Shown here one piece after another: positions 1-11,890 of a stretch of DNA of 64,000 bases; position 1 is the first letter of the stretch; each line of letters begins with the position of its first letter. The DNA is from Bettongia penicillata ogilbyi. Lineage: Eukaryota; Chordata; Mammalia; Diprotodontia; Potoroidae. Under the pieces are notes generated by a model, which did no database searches, was not told the origin of the DNA, and saw only the letters and a program-made list of their open reading frames with translations. The position numbers and the translations under genes were made by a program. The stretch spans positions 186,001-250,000 of the forward strand of contig JAJHZJ010000221.1 in the NCBI GenBank assembly GCA_023548195.1. Direction: 5' to 3'.

Positions 1-35
1 CTGTGTCCATTCTGTCTCTGTGTGTGTGTGTTTAT

Positions 36-262
36 CATAAACATTTAAGAACCTACTATGTGCGAAAGAGCCAAAAGACAGCCCCGACCCTCAAGAACTT
101 CACAATCTAATTGGGGAGACAATAAGCAAACAGATGTGTACAAATAAATTATATATAGGGAAAATAAGAAATAATTAAAAGAGAAAAGGTAGTAGAATTT
201 AAAAATCGGGAATTACTCCTTGTAGAAACCATTGTTTTAGTTAGGACTGTAATCTAAGGAAG
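36..262 (-). mobile_element. L2 LINE 3' end, antisense
   Basis: The plus strand carries the reverse complement of the L2 3' region: a 'cctactatgtgc' block, then 'caaaagacag', 'cctcaagaactt' and 'cacaatctaattggggaga'. These match the inverted L2 tail (spacer, 'gagggcaggg', 'cacatagtaggtgc') recalled from the family. No intact frame remains. Further decayed L2 may continue to about 540. Confidence 0.65.
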
Positions 263-559
263 CCAATAGATTATTATAAACATTTTTCTCTGTTGACAAA
301 AAAAATATAAGCTGTCCCAGGCAACCATAGAAATTGTTGTATTAAAGAAATAACCAATTTCTTTAAGCTCAATTTCCAACTGGGAATATTTATACCATTT
401 TTTAGCATAATAAATGTGAGAAATTAAAAGGGACACTTAAGATAGAAGAAAGTTCAGAAAGGGATACAGACAGCCAGGAGAGTGTTGGAACTACATGTTA
501 TATCTGAAATATAAAACAAAAACCAGGACATATACCCTTTTATTGAAATGCTTCCTATT

Positions 560-760
560 TATTGTTGGGGGAGACTACAACATATATACAGGTTCAAATA
601 CAAAATGCTCTGTTTAGCATTCAAAGTCCTTTATAACCTAATCTTCTCCAACCTTTCCAATCTTCTTATACTTCACTCCCCAATATGTGCTCTTTCATCC
701 ATTGACATCAGCCTCTCTCATGTTCCACAAACAAGATACTCTGTCTCTCAGCCCCAGACA

Positions 761-839
<79 letters not shown>

Positions 840-1205
840 AAGTCTCCCCCTATCTGACTTCCTTGGCATCCTTCATGTTCTGACTAAATCCTATGAGTCC
901 CTTCCCAACTCCTCTTATTTCCATTGGCTTTTCTTTTTAAATTTTTTCCTTTGCTATTTTTATTTTTACCATATATAATATGGCAAATAAATAAATATAA
1001 ATTATATAAAAAGATATAAATATAAAATATATAAATACATATAAGTAAGCGGTGCGTATTTATTTGCTTGTTTTCTTCTTCATTAGATTGTGAGGTCCTT
1101 GAGGGCAGGGAGGGTCTTTTATTTTTTTTTTGTATCCCCAACTCTTACAACAGTGTCTGGCACATAGTAGGTGCTTAATAAATATTTATTGAATAACTGA
1201 CTGGT
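560..1205 (+). mobile_element. L2 LINE 3' end, sense
   Basis: The segment reads in L2 order: 'tttagcattcaaagtcc', 'ctccaacctttccaatctt', later 'cattagattgtgaggtcc', 'ttgagggcaggg' and the terminal 'ggcacatagtaggtgcttaa'. It is interrupted by an expanded CT microsatellite. The order and the characteristic terminal motif make the family assignment fairly firm. The copy is old and non-coding. Confidence 0.8.
764..838. repeat. (CT)n microsatellite
   Basis: About 37 uninterrupted CT units lie inside the L2 fragment. A long pure array like this is usually length-polymorphic. Confidence 0.97.
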
Positions 1206-1499
1206 ATAATAGGGCAAAAAAATAGAATAAAATTCTTTAGGAAATTTGAGGATTGTTCAAATACTTTCAGTTGAAAAGATCAAAGAAGATAGCTGGAGGA
1301 AATAGAACCTGAATTGAGGCAAGGAACAGTATAATTGAAAAAGGAAGAGAACAATTTGTAAAAGTTGGGAATGAAGAGATATTGTATTTTGAACTTGCAA
1401 AGTAGCCTGTTTAAATGTAAAGAGATAGGAGATCACTATTCAGTCTAGGTAACATTTAATAGGCTATTTTGCTTGGAATGTGAAACATATTCAGATAAG

Positions 1500-1860
1500 A
1501 TTTAGGTGAAATTAGTCTAGAAAGGCAGTATGGTGCCAGATTATGGACAATCCTGATTCTCACACTAAGGTAGTACATTTCAGCCTAGAGGCAGTCGGAA
1601 GCTTGGAAGATTCTTCATCAGGAAAGTGACAAGGTCAGGCTGTACCTTGAGAAGACCATGGAGAAGGTGATTCTTGATATGGTTCTTGAAGGCAGAGAAA
1701 TATTTTAATACCTAGACATAGACTCAGAATCTGTTTCAGATACAGGACAGACTGTATGTACAAATGCAGAGGTGGAATAAGGCAAGTTGGAAACAGGGAA
1801 TAATTTAGTTTATTTGGAATTTGGCATCTATGAGAGAGTCTAGTGTAAAACATTACACAC
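1500..1860 (-). mobile_element. probable L2 body fragment, antisense
   Basis: Wording resembles the inverted L2 region: 'gattcttcatcaggaaagtg', then 'acaaggtcagg'. The match is weak and the edges are uncertain. Sequence from about 1860 to 2080 shows nothing recognisable. Confidence 0.35.
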
Positions 1861-2082
1861 TAGAGAAAATTACAGGCAGACTATAGAGAATATTACATAT
1901 TAGGCTAAGAAGTTTATTATTTAGCAAGCAATGGGAAACGACAATAGTTCTAAGAATACGAGAAGTAATATGATCAATTCAGTGCAATATAGCAAGAGAA
2001 ATCCCCTTTGCCTTTATTTCATCAATAATATATTTATGCCATATCTGTCTTCCTAACCCATATTCCACTAAAGAAATTAACC

Positions 2083-2737
2083 GGGAGGAGCCAAGATGGT
2101 GGAGTAGAAAGACTCATGTATACAAGCTCCAAACCCACAGCCCATAAATTTCCTGTATAAAGAACTCCCCACAAATTCTGGAGCAGTGCAAGCCAGGTAG
2201 CAACACAGTGGAGGAGATTTCCGTTCCAGAGAGCCCTGAAAAACCGGCACCAAAGGTCCATCACGCACTGGACATGGAGTGGAGCCCTGGCCGCAGGGCC
2301 CCGAGAGGGACAGATCCGAGCAGGCTTCAGGGACAGAATCTCCGGTGCTCGCGAAGGTCCCTCCACCTACAGGCACCACAGGTCAGTGAGAGAGACTTCT
2401 GGGTTGGCTGAGAGGGGAGCGGGGTGTCTCCATGACTCAGGCCCTCTCGGGAGGCAGTGGCAGAGGCAGCGGTGGCCAGGGGCTCCCAGAGCATGCAGAA
2501 GCTCTGCTCCATTACTGAAAATCTCTGCATAATGCCCCTGAGGGAACTGAGCCTGGGAGGTGGCCCTGCCCCCACCCGAACACCAGAACTTAAGCTCACA
2601 TTAAATAGCAGCTGTGCCCACCACTGAAAGCCCTGAGGCTGGGGAGCAGCATTTGAATCTCAGACCCCAAGCACTAGCTGGGCAGATCTAGGTGGGGGTG
2701 GAGAGGAATCTCAGAAGGAAAGTAACTGGCTGGGAAA
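2083..2737 (+). promoter_or_regulatory. HAL1 copy 1 5' UTR with YY1-like site
   Basis: The 5' UTR is much richer in G+C than its surroundings. It opens with 'ggaggagccaagatgg' (YY1-like core at 2092-2099). The human L1 5' end also opens with GGAGGAGCCAAGATGG, where a YY1 site positions transcription start. The shared opening is visible; promoter activity is inferred. Confidence 0.5.
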
Positions 2738-3480
2738 ATGCCCAGAAAAGGGGAAAAAAATAAGACCATAGAAGGCTACTTTCTTGGGGAACAGAAGTTT
2801 CTTCCTCCTTTCATTTCTGATGAGGAGGAACAATGCTTACCATCAGGGAAAGACATAGAAGTCAAGGCCTCTGTATCCCAAACATCCAAAATAGATATCC
2901 AATGGGCTCAGGCCATGGAAGAGCTCAAAAAGGATTTTGAAAATCAAGTTAGACAGGTGGAGGAAAAACTGGGAAGAGAAATGAGAGAGATGCAAGAAAA
3001 GCATGAAAAATGGGTCAATACCTTGCTAAAGGAGACCCAAAAAAATGCTGAAGAAAATAACACCTTGAAAAATAGGCTAACAATCTAGGTGGGGGGTGGA
3101 GAGGAATCTCAGAAGTCAAGTAACTGGCTGGGAAAATGCCCAGAAAAGGGAAGAAAAATAAGACCATAGAAGGCTACTTTCTTGGGGAACAGAAGTTTCT
3201 TCCTCCTTTCATTTCTGATGAGGAGGAACAATGCTTACCATCAGGGAAAGATATAGAAGTCAAGGCCTCTGTATCCCAAACATCTGAAATAGATACCGAA
3301 TGGGCTCAGGCCATGGAAGAGCTCAAAAAGGATTTTGAAAATCAAGTTAGAGAGGTGGAGGAAAAATTGGGAAGAGAAATGAGATGCAAGAAAAGCATGA
3401 AAAACAGGTCAATACCCTGCTAAAGGAGACGCAAAAAAATGCTAAAGAAAATAACACCTTGAAAAATAGACTCACTCAAT
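2686..3480 (+). repeat. 397-bp tandem duplication inside HAL1 copy 1
   Basis: Unit 1 is 2686-3082 and unit 2 is 3083-3480. Both begin at 'atctaggtgggg', run through 'ctggctgggaaaatgccc' and the MPRKG start (ATG at 2738 and 3136), and end at 'aataggctaac'. The junction 'ggctaacaatctaggt' joins mid-ORF1 back to the end of the 5' UTR with little or no homology. The other HAL1 copies contain one unit only. Confidence 0.93.
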
Positions 3481-4230
3481 TGGCAAAAAAGGTTCAAAAA
3501 GCCAATGAGGAGAAGAATGCTTTCAAAAGCAGAATTAGCCAAATGGAAAAAGAGGTTCAAAAGCTCACTGAAGAAAATAGTTCTCTCAAAATTAGAATGG
3601 AACAGTTGGAGGCTGATGACTTTCTGAGAAACCAAGAAATCACCAAACAAAACCAAAAGAATGAAAAAATGGAAGAGAATGTGAAATATCTCATGGGAAA
3701 AAACCTACCTAGAAAATAGATCCAGGAGAGACAATTTAAAAATTATGAAAGCCATGGTCAAAAAAAGAGCCTAGACATCATCTTTCATGAAATTATCAAG
3801 GAAAACTGCCCTGAGATTCTAGAACCAGAGGGGAAAATAAGTATTGAAGGAATCGATCGATCACCGCTTGAAAGAGATCCAAAAAGAGAAACTCCTAGCA
3901 ACGTTGTGGCCAAATTCCAGAAATTCCAGGTCAAGGAGAAAATATTGCAAGCAGCTAGAAAGAAACAATTCCAGTATTGTGAAAATACAATCAGGATGAT
4001 ACAAGATCTAGCATCTTCTACATTAAGGGATCGAAGGGTGTGGAATAGGATCCTGATATTCCAGAAGTCAAAGGAACTAGGACTAAAACCAAGAATCACC
4101 TACCCAGAAAAACTGAGTGTAACACTTCAGGGGAAAAAAATGGTCTTTCAATGAAATAGAGGACTTTCAAGCATTCTTGATGAAAAGACCAGAGCTGAAA
4201 AGAAAATTTGATTTTCAGACACAAGAATGA
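2738..4230 (+). pseudogene. HAL1 copy 1 ORF1 (broken)
   Basis: L1 ORF1-type protein remnant, an RNA-binding nucleic-acid chaperone in the family. It opens MPRKGEKNKTIEGYFLGEQ, followed by an acidic stretch and a long heptad-rich coiled coil (repeated KEVQKLTEEN-like units). Next comes the RRM-like segment, and near the end a 'RITYPEKL' C-terminal domain motif. Breaks: the first unit ends in a stop at 3088 because of the tandem duplication. The second unit starts at 3136 and is shifted by a 4-nt loss near 3381. A further shift lies around 3700. An A run at about 4135-4141 has seven As where the reading frame seems to need six. The related copies suggest about 370 codons. It cannot encode a functional product. 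Confidence 0.8.
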
Positions 4231-4363
4231 GAAGAAGCATGAAAAAGTAAACAGCAAAGAGAAGTCATAAGGGGCTTACCAAAGGTGAACTGTTTACATT
4301 CCTACATGGAAAGACAATATTTGTAACTCTTAAAACTTTTCAGTATCTGGGTAGTTGGTGGGA

Positions 4364-4394
4364 CCACACACACACACACATACACACACACACG
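4364..4394. repeat. (CA)n in HAL1 copy 1 3' UTR
   Basis: A CA array directly follows 'gtagttggtgggacc'. The same position holds CA repeats in copies 2 and 4 and a GA repeat in copy 3. Confidence 0.95.
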
Positions 4395-5289
4395 TACATG
4401 TGTGCATGCACACACATACAGAGACAGAGAGCACAGAGTGAATTGCATAGGGTGGGATCATATATTAAAAGAAATTAAGGTAAATGGTGAGAGAGAAATG
4501 TAGTGGGAGGAGAGAGGGTGAAATGGAATGGGGTAAATTATCTCTCATTCAAGAGGCAAGCAGGAGACTTTTTAGTGGAGGGAAAAAGAGGAGAGCTGAG
4601 AAGAAAACATGAAGTTTACCCTCATCACATTCGACTAAAGGAAGGAATAAAATGCACACTCATTTTGGTATGAAAATCTGTCTTACAATACAGGAATGTG
4701 GGGGAGAAGGAGATAAGCAGGGTGGGGGGGATGATGGAATGGAGGGCAATGGGATGAGGGAGCAATTTGAAGTCAACACTCGGGGAGGGACTGGATCAAA
4801 AGACAGAATACAAACCATGGGGGGCAAGATAGGATGGAGGGAAATATAGTTAGTCTTACACAATACGATTATTATCGAAGTCATTTGCAAAACTACACAG
4901 ATATGGCCTATGTTGAACTGCCTGCCTTCCCAAAGGGAATGGGTGGGGAGGGAGGGATGGGAAGAATTTGGAACTTAAAGTTTTAGGAACAACTGTTTAA
5001 TATTGTTCTTGCTACTAGGAAATAAGAAATACAGTTAATGGGGAATAGAAAGTCATCTGGCCCTACAGGACAAAAGAGAAGATGGGGACAAGAGAAGGGA
5101 GAGATGATAGAAGAAAGGGCAGATTGGTGATAGGGGAAATTAGAATGCTCGGTGTATGGGGTGGGGGCAGGGGATAAATGGGGAAAAAATTTGGAACCCA
5201 AAATTTTGTGAAAATGTATGTAAAAAGTTAAATAAATAAATTAAAAAATTAAATTAAAAAAATAAAATAAAATAAAAATAAATTAATCA

Positions 5290-6605
5290 TAAAAATTGAT
5301 GAGGAAAAAAGTTATCATTGTAGAATCAGATCTTTCATTGAAGTCAATATATACTAATGACCATGGTTGACTAATGAAATGGATAAAAATTAAAAAGTGA
5401 AGGTTTGTCCAGCCTGTCCTATTTCAGGGACCATCTTGGCTGACAGGAAAGAAGGAAGAGAATGCTAAGCATTGCATAGTACTCAGACTATCTACAAATA
5501 ATGATTCCATTGTTTGGGTATTTGTCCATGGATGGACACGACAACCCACTATTACAGGCATTTAACTATATTCATATTAACATTTTCTCTGTGAATAAAG
5601 AAAAAGGCATAGAAAAAGTTGTAGTTAAATGAAATCATATACATATGTTCCCCAGAGAAGAAAGTTAGAGAAGGAGCAAGACATGTTTTATTATACTCCC
5701 CAAAGTAATAAGAATGACCATTTCGTGGGACATTTGGTTATCTTACAGTGCAGAACTGCTAATGAGGATTTTAAAAAAAGATAGAAAATTGTAGTTTATG
5801 CACTAACATCCATTGCAGAAGATGAAAGAAAGAAATCAAAACCAACATAAACTTGGGTACTCGATGATGTCAATGTGGGAATAGGGAAATCTGAGAGATA
5901 TCATGATAGAAAAGTGGTTTACAAGTAAGAAATGAAAGTAACCAAAGTCTTTATGGTCTGTTAATAAGCTTCAACCCTGTACAATTATAAATATTTTCTT
6001 TAAAAAAAAGAAATACATGAAAAACAAGAAAGCCAAAAATTAATTTGACTATATTGTGACAGATAGTAAACAACTGGCAATAAGCATGGCTTCCATGACA
6101 GAAAAAACTATCTGAGTGATCAAATCATTAATTAATTAGAGCAAAATCAAAGTCAATACAAAATTAGAGGAAAAGATAAAGACAAAAAAAATCCATCCTA
6201 CTCTATGCAATTACAGCAGCTACAACCTAATCTGCCAAATTACTTGTTAAAGCCCCACCCTCAAAAAGAGAGAAAGAAATGAACAAAAGTAAAGACACTG
6301 ACTTTGATATCAACATTTCTTAGAGAATACTAACCAATATAAATTTAGCTAAGCAAAATATGGTCATAAGAGGAAGTTTCAAAGAATCCCCAAACCACTT
6401 CAAACAACATTCTCTTTAAGAAATTGAGATATGAGAGCCATGGGTAATATCTATTTGGAGAACAAGATTATTAGTCAGACGTTATAGAGCAAGATGACAA
6501 AAGACTCTCAAATTTTAATTAAAATGGTCTATGAACACCTAGAGTACCTCTTTGATAAAACCATGCAAAGAGAATAGGCATTTATACATTATATTCTAGA
6601 CTAAG
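5290..6605. other. No recognised feature
   Basis: AT-rich sequence with no convincing gene or repeat family that I could name. Reading frames are short and fragmentary. Confidence 0.6.
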
Positions 6606-6609
6606 AAGT

Positions 6610-6865
6610 CTATTAATGTCGGCTAAATAGTACGGTAGATAGAATACAGGACCTGAAGTGAGGAAAACCTGAGTTCAAGTCCAGACTGAGACACTAAATA
6701 GCTATGTGATGTAAAGCAAGTCACTTAACCTCTGTTTCCTTTAATTTTTTCAATAGTGAAATCAGGAGTATAATAATATCTCCATCACAGGGTAGTTATG
6801 AGGATCAAGTGAGATAATAGATTTATAGAATTTAACACAATGCCTGGCACATAATAGATTCAAAG
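6610..6865 (+). mobile_element. MIR/Mar-type SINE
   Basis: The order is a tRNA-like head ('ctgagttcaagtcc'), core ('agtcacttaacctctg'), 'ggtagttatgaggatcaagt' and tail 'atgcctggcacataatag'. This is the standard MIR-superfamily layout on the plus strand. It is a non-coding retroposon. Confidence 0.8.
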
Positions 6866-7037
6866 TGATTACTTGTTTCATTTCCCCTTATTCTCTGTCC
6901 TTCTCTTCCTTTATAGTTTAATACAACTGACTGAAAGGTGTAGTGAATCTATCATGCTGTATCTATTATTTATTGTTGTAAAAATCGCTTGATTCAGTAA
7001 ACTCTTAAAAGTTTTCCTCAGACAAGGTGCTGCAGAT

Positions 7038-7061
7038 AGATAGGTACATAGACAGACAGAC

Positions 7062-7138
<77 letters not shown>
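7038..7138. repeat. (GATA)n microsatellite
   Basis: About 19 GATA units follow a short GACA/GATA-mixed leader. It lies between the end of unassigned DNA and an antisense L2 fragment. Confidence 0.97.
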
Positions 7139-7270
7139 CCATTTATCAAGCACTTACTATCTACCAGGCACTTTATCAGGTGCTGGGAATATAAATGCAT
7201 TTAAGCAAGATAGTCCTTACCCTCGAAGTGCTTATATCCTAATAAAGGAAGGCAACACATAGGAAACTGG
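7139..7270 (-). mobile_element. L2 LINE tail, antisense
   Basis: 'atcaagcacttactatctac' followed by 'caggtgctggga' and 'ccttaccctcgaag' is the inverted L2 terminus. From 7270 to 7755 no other feature was recognised. Confidence 0.6.
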
Positions 7271-7754
7271 GGGCAGTTTCATGGAAGCTAAGGGTCTGGT
7301 GAAATGAGGGGGAGGAAATTCACCTATCAAAGCCAAAGAATTCAGGGATAAAGTTCAAATTTAAAGTGAGGTGGAGATGGTCAGAGAGTAGGGTCACAGT
7401 AAAGACTCTTTAATAGATACACCTTCAGGGATATATATTCATTGCTTCAGTAAGAATTGCATCAAATAAGATATAAAACCAGGAGACACATGCTTTTCTA
7501 AAGTATCCTCTAATGCTGTACTTTATGCAGAGTCCAAACAAAAGAAGCATTCTCTGTTAATGTCATGGTTCTTCCAATTTTCGGATGACCTTCTTGAATT
7601 CTTCTCAATAAAAACTTCATAACAGTTTTTTTGACCATCCAAATTGAAAAAAAAAAACCCACAAATGTGGATAGAAAAGGTTTATTATCCATACTATTAC
7701 ATAAAATTGGCATACCTATCAAGCTTTAAAGTTCTACTGGTCTATCTATGTATC

Positions 7755-7755
7755 C

Positions 7756-7810
<55 letters not shown>

Positions 7811-7815
7811 CTATT
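7755..7815. repeat. (CTAT)n microsatellite
   Basis: About 15 CTAT units, followed by short TA and TG tracts to about 7880. The unit is the reverse complement of the GATA type at 7038-7138, about 650 bp upstream. Confidence 0.97.
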
Positions 7816-7899
7816 GTGTATCTATTTATATATATATATGTGTGTACACATGTATATTTACATATACATATTACTATATAGATGTAAGTATGAAAGAGA

Positions 7900-8035
7900 T
7901 CTTAAAGTTAATACAACACAATACTTCAGTTTTGAAGATGAAAAAGCTGAGGCCAAGAGAAATGACCAGATCTGGTCAAGGGTATACAACTCCCTAGTGA
8001 CAGATTACAGGACTTGAATAGAGGCATCTCAGTTT
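7900..8035 (-). mobile_element. MIR SINE fragment, antisense
   Basis: 'gatgaaaaagctgaggcc', then 'ggtcaagggtatacaactcc' and 'acaggacttgaatag' follow the inverted MIR core order. Confidence 0.55.
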
Positions 8036-8051
8036 GATGCTTTGCTGATTA

Positions 8052-10850
8052 TTTTTACATGTACAATGATATTAAACATATTTCCACATTTATCATGTTG
8101 TGAAAGAAGAATCAGAATAAAAGTAGAAAACCATGAGAAAGAAAAATTAACAAAGAAGAGAAATCATGTTTCATTCATTTCATTCATGTTCGTTCATATG
8201 TTACATTCAGACTTCATAGTTCTCTCTCTGAACGTGGATTGTATTTTCCATCATGAGTCCTTTGGAATTGTCTTAGATCATTGTATTGCTGAGAAGACCT
8301 AAGTCTATCAACAGTGGTCTTCCCACAATGCTGTTGTTACTGTGTACAATGTTTTTCTGGTGCTACTCATTTCACTCAGCATCAGTTCATATAGGGCTGT
8401 CCATCTTTTTCTGAAATTTGCCTGCTCATAATTTGTATAGCACAATAGTATTCCATTCATTTACCACAACTTGTTCGGTCATTCCCCAATTTATGAGCAT
8501 CTCTTCAATTTTCAATTCTTGCCCATCACAAAAAGAACTGCATAAAGATTTTTTGCACAGGTGGGTTGTTTTTCATTGTTTATGAACTCTTTGGCATATA
8601 GAACTAGTAGTGGTATTGCTGTATCAAAGGGTATGCAGAGTTTTATAACGCTTTGGGAACAGTTCCAAACTGCTCTCGAGAAATGGTTGGATCAGTTTAT
8701 AACTCCACCAACAATGCATTAGTGTTCCAATTTTCCCAATCTTCTCCATCATTTATCATTTTCCTTTTCTATCATATTAGCCAATATGTTAGGTTTGAAA
8801 TGGTACCTCAGGGTTGTTTTAATTTGCATTTCTCTAATCCATGGAGATTTCAAGCATTTTATATGACTATAGATAGCTTTAAATTCTTCATCTGAAAACT
8901 GTCAATTCATATCCTTTGACCATTTATCAATTGGGTGATAATTTGTATTCTAATAAATTTGATTCAGTTCTCCACACATTTTAGAAATGAGACTTTTATC
9001 AAAAACATTGACTGTAAAAATTATTTCTCAGCTTTCTGCTTTCCTTCTAATCTCAGTTACATTAGTTTTGCTTGTGCAAAAACTTTTTTAGTTTAATGAA
9101 ATCAAAATGATCCATTTTGCATTTCATAATGCTATCTCTTGTTTGATCATAAATTCTTCTCTTCTCCACAGATCTGAGATATAAATTATTCCTTGTTCTT
9201 TTAATTTGCTTATGGTATCACCTTTTATGTCTAAATCATTTACCCATTTTGACCTTATCTTCATAGAGGGTGTGATATGTTAGTATATGCCAACTTTATG
9301 CCATACTAGTTTCCAGTTTTCCCAGCAGTTTTTCTGAAATAGTGAGTTCTTATCCTAGAAGCCAGAGTTTTTGAGTTTAGCGAACAGTGGGTTACTATAG
9401 TCATTAACTACTGTGACTTGTGTACCTTACCTATTTCACAGATGGACCACCCCATTTCTTACTCATTTCCAAAGAGTTTTGATGGTTAATGCTTTATAAT
9501 ACAGTTTTAGGTCTGGTACAGGTAAGGCACCCTCCTTTGCAAATTTTTCATTAATTCCCTTGATATTCTTGACCTTTTCTTCTTCCAGATGAATTCTGTT
9601 ATTATTTTTTCTAGCTCTATAAAATAGTTTTTGGCAGTCTGATTGGTATGTACTGAATATGTAAATCAATTTAGGTAGAATTATGACTTTATTATATTAT
9701 CTTGGGCTACCTATGAGCAACTGACATTTTTCCAGTCATTTGGATCTGACTTTATTTGTGTGAAAAGGGTTTTGCAATTGTGTTCCTATAGTTCCTGGGT
9801 TTGTCTTGGCAGGTTGACTCCCAAATATGTTATATTGTCTACAGTTACTTTAAATGGAATATCTCTTTTTAGCTCTTGCTGCTGGTCTTTGTGGTAATAT
9901 TTAGAAAAGCTGATGATTTATGTGGGTTTATTTTATATCCTGCCACTTTGCTAACATTGCTAATTATTTCAAATTTTTTTTAGTTGATTCTCTAGGATCC
10001 TCTAAGTAGACCATCATATCATCTGCAAAGAGTGATAGCCTTGTTACCTAATTGGCCTGTTCTAATTCCTTCTATTTCTTTCTCTTGCCAGAGCTAACGT
10101 TTCTAGTACAATATTGAATCACAGTGGTGATTCCTCCTTGTTTCATTCCAATTATTGAGAATGCTTCTAGCTTCTCCCCATTACATATAATACTTGCTGA
10201 TGGTTTTAGGTAGATGCTACTTATCATTTTAAGGAAAACTCCATTTATTCCTATGCTTTCTAGTGGTTGTAATAGGAATAGGTGTCACTTGTTGTCAAAA
10301 GCTTTTTCTGTATTTATTGTGATAATCATATTATTTCTGTTTAAGATTGTTATTGATACAGACAATTATATTGATAGTTTTCCTAATATTGAACCAGTCC
10401 TGTATTCCTGTTATAAATCCTACCTGATCACAGTGCATTATCCTGGTGATAAATTTCTGAAATCTTTTTGCTAATATTTTATTTAAATATTTTTGCATCA
10501 ATATTCCTTAGTGAAACTGGTCTATAATTTTCTTTCTCTGTTTTGGCTTGTCCTGGTTTAGTTATCAGCCTCATATTTGAAAAGAATTTCATAGGCATCT
10601 TTTTTTACCTATTTTTCCAAACAGTTTGTATAGCATGGAATTAATTGTTCTTTAAATGTTTGATAGAAATTCACTTGTAAATCCATCTGGCAATGGATAT
10701 TTTTTCTTAGGGAATTCCTTGATGACTTATTCGATTTCTTTTTCTAAAATGAGGTTAAGCATTTTATTTCCTCTTCTGTTTATTTTGGCAATTTTCATTT
10801 TTGTAAATAATCATCCATTTCACTCAGATTATTCCATTGCTTTTTAGCTC
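8052..10850 (-). mobile_element. L1 fragment (ORF2 and start of 3' UTR), antisense
   Basis: Reading the minus strand gives the RT palm region, connection and C-terminal part of L1 ORF2, then the beginning of the 3' UTR. The plus strand shows landmarks such as 'tattccattcatttaccac', 'ttggatcagtttataactcc' and 'cctggtgataaatttctgaa'. It lacks the terminal 3' UTR and poly(A), and also the endonuclease and ORF1, so it is truncated at both ends. Sequence similar to 46.1-48.9 kb of the window confirms the family. Confidence 0.85.
8318..10850 (-). pseudogene. L1 ORF2 remnant (RT to C-terminus)
   Basis: ORF2 codes for the endonuclease-reverse transcriptase that copies L1 RNA at the nick. Here only the RT and C-terminal portion survives, broken by many stops and shifts. 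The segment around 10395-10480 reads, on the minus strand, as the degenerate 'FITRI..CDQVGF' stretch of L1 RT. No endonuclease is present in this copy. Confidence 0.75.
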
Positions 10851-10854
10851 ATAT

Positions 10855-11883
10855 CAATACCTTCCCTCAGCATTCATTAAATACCCATTGCCATAATTAC
10901 AGTGAAGAGATATACAATGCCTGCTTTCAAAGATTATGCACATGAAAAATGTATAATACCTGTGACTTAGGTACTTAAATTCCTGGGACAACAAAAGAAC
11001 CCAGTTTGTGTAGTATCCTCTCAAACTGAAAACTCTTAATTAAAATGAAGGTTAATTATTTCATGACCACTATGAATGCATTCGGTAACTGAGTAATGCT
11101 AATGTGAGAGATATTTTTCCAAGTTGTCTGACTTCCAGGCAGTTCTCAATCTCTAAGTCACAAGTCTCTAAAGCAATTTGAGAAGTTTGAATAGGAGAAA
11201 ATGAGTTCTTTGGGAGATGACTCCATAAAAAAATAAAACTGCATTTAATGATTTATACTGTACTGTGACACACAGTAAAACCAATAGAGAAAGCCTCATT
11301 TATTTACTGAACCGAATTGTGCTAAGAAAGGCTGTAAAAATTTTATAACCAGTCTTGTCCTCAAACCATAAGGTCAGAGAACTCACAAGTCGAACAACCA
11401 CACCCCAGTCTGAACAAGAACTTTTAAAGAACATTTCTCTTTCCTACTTATCCATGATGCTCCATGGTAAAAATAAGCTTTTTTTCTAGTACTCTATATT
11501 TACAGGGAAAATCAGAAGCTAGAGGAAGGGGGGGCTTCTCACATTCCCTTTACCTTGATCCCCTGATTTCTTGCTCTATCAGGATAGAACATTTCGCGGT
11601 CAATTTCTCATCTTCTCTAGTGCGAAACAAACAATGACAGTGATATATTTGGAAATCAAAGAGACCTGGTACTGATCATCCCACTATGCAATTCTGAGTG
11701 GCTTTTAATATCCTAAGTGAGATGTTAGTATATGACTAAGTTTTCTCATCCATAAAATCCAGACCCTTGTCTTTTGACTTAATTGAGATAAGATGATGAT
11801 CAATATAGCAAAATAAAAAGAACTCTGAGCTTCTTGGAAGATGTACAAAACATTGTCTAGGGATGTTGTTATCATTTCAGCCA
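10855..11883. other. No recognised feature
   Basis: AT-rich unassigned DNA between the L1 fragment and a Mar1 SINE. No coding signal or named repeat was seen. Confidence 0.55.
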
Positions 11884-11890
11884 TGTCCAA

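Larger units (their letters stand above)
2083..5286 (+). mobile_element. HAL1 (ORF1-only L1) copy 1
   Basis: This is a non-autonomous L1 relative with a complete-looking start (gggaggagccaagatgg), a GC-rich 5' UTR of about 650 bp, L1-type ORF1, roughly 1 kb of 3' non-coding DNA and an A-rich tail of TAAA/TAAAA units. No endonuclease or reverse transcriptase lies between ORF1 and the tail. Three other copies in the window have the same layout, so the missing ORF2 is a family trait rather than a private deletion. A 7-bp 'aaattaa' flanks both ends (2074-2080 and 5280-5286) and may be the TSD, though this is weak in such AT-rich flanks. The copy is longer than its relatives because 2686-3480 is an internal tandem duplication. 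Confidence 0.85.

Noticed and set aside
548..883. 111-codon frame rich in LS repeats
   Set aside because: It is a translated CT microsatellite inside L2.
2034..2599. Several overlapping minus-strand frames over the HAL1 5' UTR (similar ones at 17394-17649 and 36872-37479)
   Set aside because: The GC-rich leader has few stop codons by composition. The frames are antisense to the element and not conserved in start or length.
5290..6600. Host gene exons
   Set aside because: No splice-bounded conserved open segment could be recognised here or in the other unassigned stretches. Absence cannot be proved without a homology search.
7038..7815. Tetranucleotide arrays as a possible CRISPR or satellite
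   Set aside because: Simple GATA/CTAT microsatellites with no spacers, in a mammalian genome.
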